Positions 61,985 to 64,000 of a stretch of DNA of 64,000 bases are shown here, one piece after another. The DNA comes from Blastocatellia bacterium (lineage in GTDB: Bacteria; Acidobacteriota; Blastocatellia; Pyrinomonadales; Pyrinomonadaceae). The stretch lies in assembly GCA_003168335.1 (NCBI GenBank), contig PMSM01000014.1, forward strand, positions 62,001 to 126,000, read 5' to 3'. The translations under genes were made by a program, and so were the position numbers. The stretch's first letter is position 1. Every line of letters begins with the position of its first letter. The notes beneath the pieces were generated by a model. That model was not told the origin of the DNA and ran no database searches. It was given only the letters and a program-made list of their open reading frames with translations.

Positions 61985-64000
61985 TTACGAACCCGCAACC
62001 GAGCTCCCCTCTTCCTTGTCAGCGTCCTGGCTGTAATAGCTCTGGTGGTAATAGCGCTGGTAGTAATAATAATCGTGCGAGCGCACGCTGACATTGTTCA
62101 GCACCACACCGAAAATCTTCGCGCCTACGTCGAGCAGCAATTGGCGCGAGCGACGCACCACGCCGCGCGAACTCTTGCCGCCGTGCACGACCAGGAGCAC
62201 CCCGTCCACTACTGATGCGATCAGCACGCCATCGGTGAACGAACTGATGGGCGGCGAGTCGATCACAATGTGCGTAAACTTGCTGCTGAGTACCGCGATG
62301 AGTTTGCGCATTTGATCCGAACCGAGCAGTTCTGCCGGATTCGGCGGGATCGGTCCGGCGGTCAAGACGTGCAAACCTGAAGCCTCGTCCCTGGCGATCG
62401 TCTGCAACATCTTTTCCTCGGTCATCTCGCTCGAAAGAATCGAGCTGAGCCCTTCCCGCTCAGCCAGATCAAAAATCGAACGCAAACGCGGCCGGCGCAT
62501 GTCCGCGTCGATAATCACGACGCTGTTTCCTGTCTGCGCGAGGCTGATCGCCGTATTGACCGCCGTCGTGGTCTTGCCTTCGCCGGGGAGACTGGACGTA
62601 ACCAGCAGGGTCCGGGGCGCGCGTCCCGCGGTTGAAAGCAGCACTGAGGTGCGCAATTGCCGGTAAGATTCGGCCAGCGCCGAACGACCATTCACGTGCA
62701 GCAGCAATTCAGGATTGCCGCCGTTACTGCCGTTACGCTTTTGTATGGACGTGGCCGATGAAAGCAAACGCCGCCGGGCCGGGCCCGCTCCCATCGCCGG
62801 GATCACTGCCAGCGCCGGCAACCGCAGGAACTTTTCGACGTCATCGGTTGAGTGAATGCTGTCGTCGAGATACTCGAGGAACAGCGCCAGACCCACTCCG
62901 AGCGCCAGGGCGAGCACAAATGCCAGCATCACCGAGCGCATGCGCGCCGGACCCACCGGAAAGTCAGGCACGATCGCGTAATCAACAATCGAAATGTTGT
63001 TGGGGCGACCGGCCAGGACCACATCGTTCTCTTTCGAGCGCTGGAGCAGACTATCAAGCAGTCCCTTGTTCGTCTCGATCTCCTGTTGCAGGATGCGATA
63101 GTTGATCGCTGCTTCGTTCTGCGTGACGGTCTCGCCCTTCTGCTGATTGAAAGAGGTACGGAGGGCTTGTTCGCGGCTGAGCGACTGGCGATATTTGGTT
63201 TCCAGGTTGGTCAGCAGGGTGCTCGTGTTACGGGTGCGCATCTCGTTCAAATGCTTTTGCACCTCAGCAATCTGCTGATCGACTTCCTTTACTTCCGGTG
63301 CTTCATCGGTAGCGTCAACCAGCAACTGCGCCCGTTTCTGTTTTAGATCCGCCAGCTTCTGCTCCGACTCGTTGACGTCCTTGGCGCCGGCTTCGGCGAG
63401 CGCGCTGGCGGCCCCGGGCGCTTTTGCGGCGTTGTACTCAGCCTCGGCCATCTTGCGATCGTTCTCGGCCTCGAGTAATTGCTTGTTAAGCCCGGCGAGG
63501 CGTTCGACCACGGTGTTTTGACTGGCATCGAGAGAGAGAATCTGATTGCTCTTCGCATAGGCCACCAATTTTTCTTCGTCGGTGCGGATCGTAGCTTGCA
63601 ACTCGGCCACACGCTTGGAGAGAAACTCGCTGGTACTGGTGTTGGTTTCGTTCTTCTTTTCCAGATTGGAACGCACAAAGGCTTCGGCGACCGCGTTGGT
63701 GATCTTCGCGGCAATGTCCGGATCGCCGTGGGTGTAACCGATGTCGATTAGCCGGGTCTCTTTATATATGCCGGCGCGGCTTTCGCGCACTGGTTCAACC
63801 CGCAACCCGCCCTGGAGCGCGCCGACATACGGCGCCAGGCGTTTTGCCTCACCGAGGTCATCGCTGGAACTGGCCGGGGCAACTGTCGCAGTCAGCGGTA
63901 GTTCGTTCGGTTGTTTGCCGGCATCTTTCTTCTCCGGGCCAGACACCCCCCACATCTGCATTATCGTCTTCCAGGTTGAACGAGGTTGTGACGACTGCGG
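61985..64000 (-). CDS. Wzc-type polysaccharide co-polymerase with tyrosine autokinase, 5' end beyond the window
   Basis: At least 671 residues are visible and the frame stays open to the right edge, so the N-terminal Wzz part is cut off. The outer region has long coiled coils (EFLSKRVAELQATIRTDEEKLVAYA, and others), then GxxP-type motif near FPVGPARMRSVMLAFVLALALG, a second membrane segment. The kinase has Walker A SSLPGEGKTTTAV, Walker A' VVIIDADMRRPRL and Walker B THIVIDSPP. The tail (residues from about SHDYYYYQRYYH to QDADKEE) holds eight Tyr, the usual cluster for autophosphorylation. It controls chain length and export. It opens the visible part of the minus-strand operon. Confidence 0.94.
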   Translation of the reverse strand, partial: PQSSQPRSTWKTIMQMWGVSGPEKKDAGKQPNELPLTATVAPASSSDDLGEAKRLAPYVGALQGGLRVEPVRESRAGIYKETRLIDIGYTHGDPDIAAKITNAVAEAFVRSNLEKKNETNTSTSEFLSKRVAELQATIRTDEEKLVAYAKSNQILSLDASQNTVVERLAGLNKQLLEAENDRKMAEAEYNAAKAPGAASALAEAGAKDVNESEQKLADLKQKRAQLLVDATDEAPEVKEVDQQIAEVQKHLNEMRTRNTSTLLTNLETKYRQSLSREQALRTSFNQQKGETVTQNEAAINYRILQQEIETNKGLLDSLLQRSKENDVVLAGRPNNISIVDYAIVPDFPVGPARMRSVMLAFVLALALGVGLALFLEYLDDSIHSTDDVEKFLRLPALAVIPAMGAGPARRRLLSSATSIQKRNGSNGGNPELLLHVNGRSALAESYRQLRTSVLLSTAGRAPRTLLVTSSLPGEGKTTTAVNTAISLAQTGNSVVIIDADMRRPRLRSIFDLAEREGLSSILSSEMTEEKMLQTIARDEASGLHVLTAGPIPPNPAELLGSDQMRKLIAVLSSKFTHIVIDSPPISSFTDGVLIASVVDGVLLVVHGGKSSRGVVRRSRQLLLDVGAKIFGVVLNNVSVRSHDYYYYQRYYHQSYYSQDADKEEGSSVAGS

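Overview
The window looks like a chromosomal segment of a Gram-negative (diderm) bacterium, most likely Acidobacteriota and perhaps Blastocatellia. This is an inference from the style of the proteins (TniQ-type proteins, long RHS proteins, PqqD-fusion proteins, TPR-rich exopolysaccharide loci) and from the many palindromic intergenic repeats. No database search was possible. No rRNA, tRNA or CRISPR array was seen.

Region 1, about 1-13.4 kb, is an accessory region. It holds a partial gene that may begin a nucleotidyl-cyclase-like domain, a small PD-(D/E)XK nuclease-like protein, a frameshifted TniQ-family gene with four tandem C-terminal helical repeats, and a 5'-truncated RHS gene whose tail resembles a cell-wall hydrolase and which is followed by a secreted candidate immunity protein. 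Next comes a complete 4.3-kb unit transposon (8614-12910) with perfect 12-bp inverted ends and a perfect 9-bp target duplication. It carries a SWIM-finger DDE transposase and six passenger genes.

Region 2, about 13.4-30.3 kb, is core genome: parB/parA, a bifunctional-nuclease-family gene, miaB, ssb, dnaE-accA, guaA, a BamB-like beta-propeller gene, psd-pssA, a DUF465 gene, tsaB-rimI and pfkA. REP-like palindromes separate several of these units.

Region 3, about 30.5-64 kb, is a single-direction (minus strand) exopolysaccharide or O-antigen locus. Read in transcription order from the right edge it holds a Wzc-type tyrosine kinase, Wzm, GT2, Wzt, a methyltransferase, a run of glycosyltransferases, a Wzy-like polymerase, an SGNH hydrolase, two more glycosyltransferases, a carbamoyltransferase, a WbuB-like glycosyltransferase, a WecA-like initiating enzyme, an O-antigen ligase, TPR proteins, a FecR-like protein, two tandem PqqD/Tat-like/cystine-knot-like proteins and a nucleotidyltransferase-family protein. 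The likely workflow is lipid-linked initiation (WecA), assembly by the glycosyltransferases, decoration by carbamoyl, methyl and possibly acyl groups, export by Wzm/Wzt and/or Wzy plus ligase, and length or export control by Wzc. A toxin-antitoxin pair with its own promoter sits next to the carbamoyltransferase start codon, between two near-identical 229-bp copies of that gene's 5' end.

The most unusual items are the duplicated PqqD-cystine-knot proteins, the intact passenger-carrying transposon, the toxin-antitoxin insertion with target duplication, and the RHS toxin/immunity pair.
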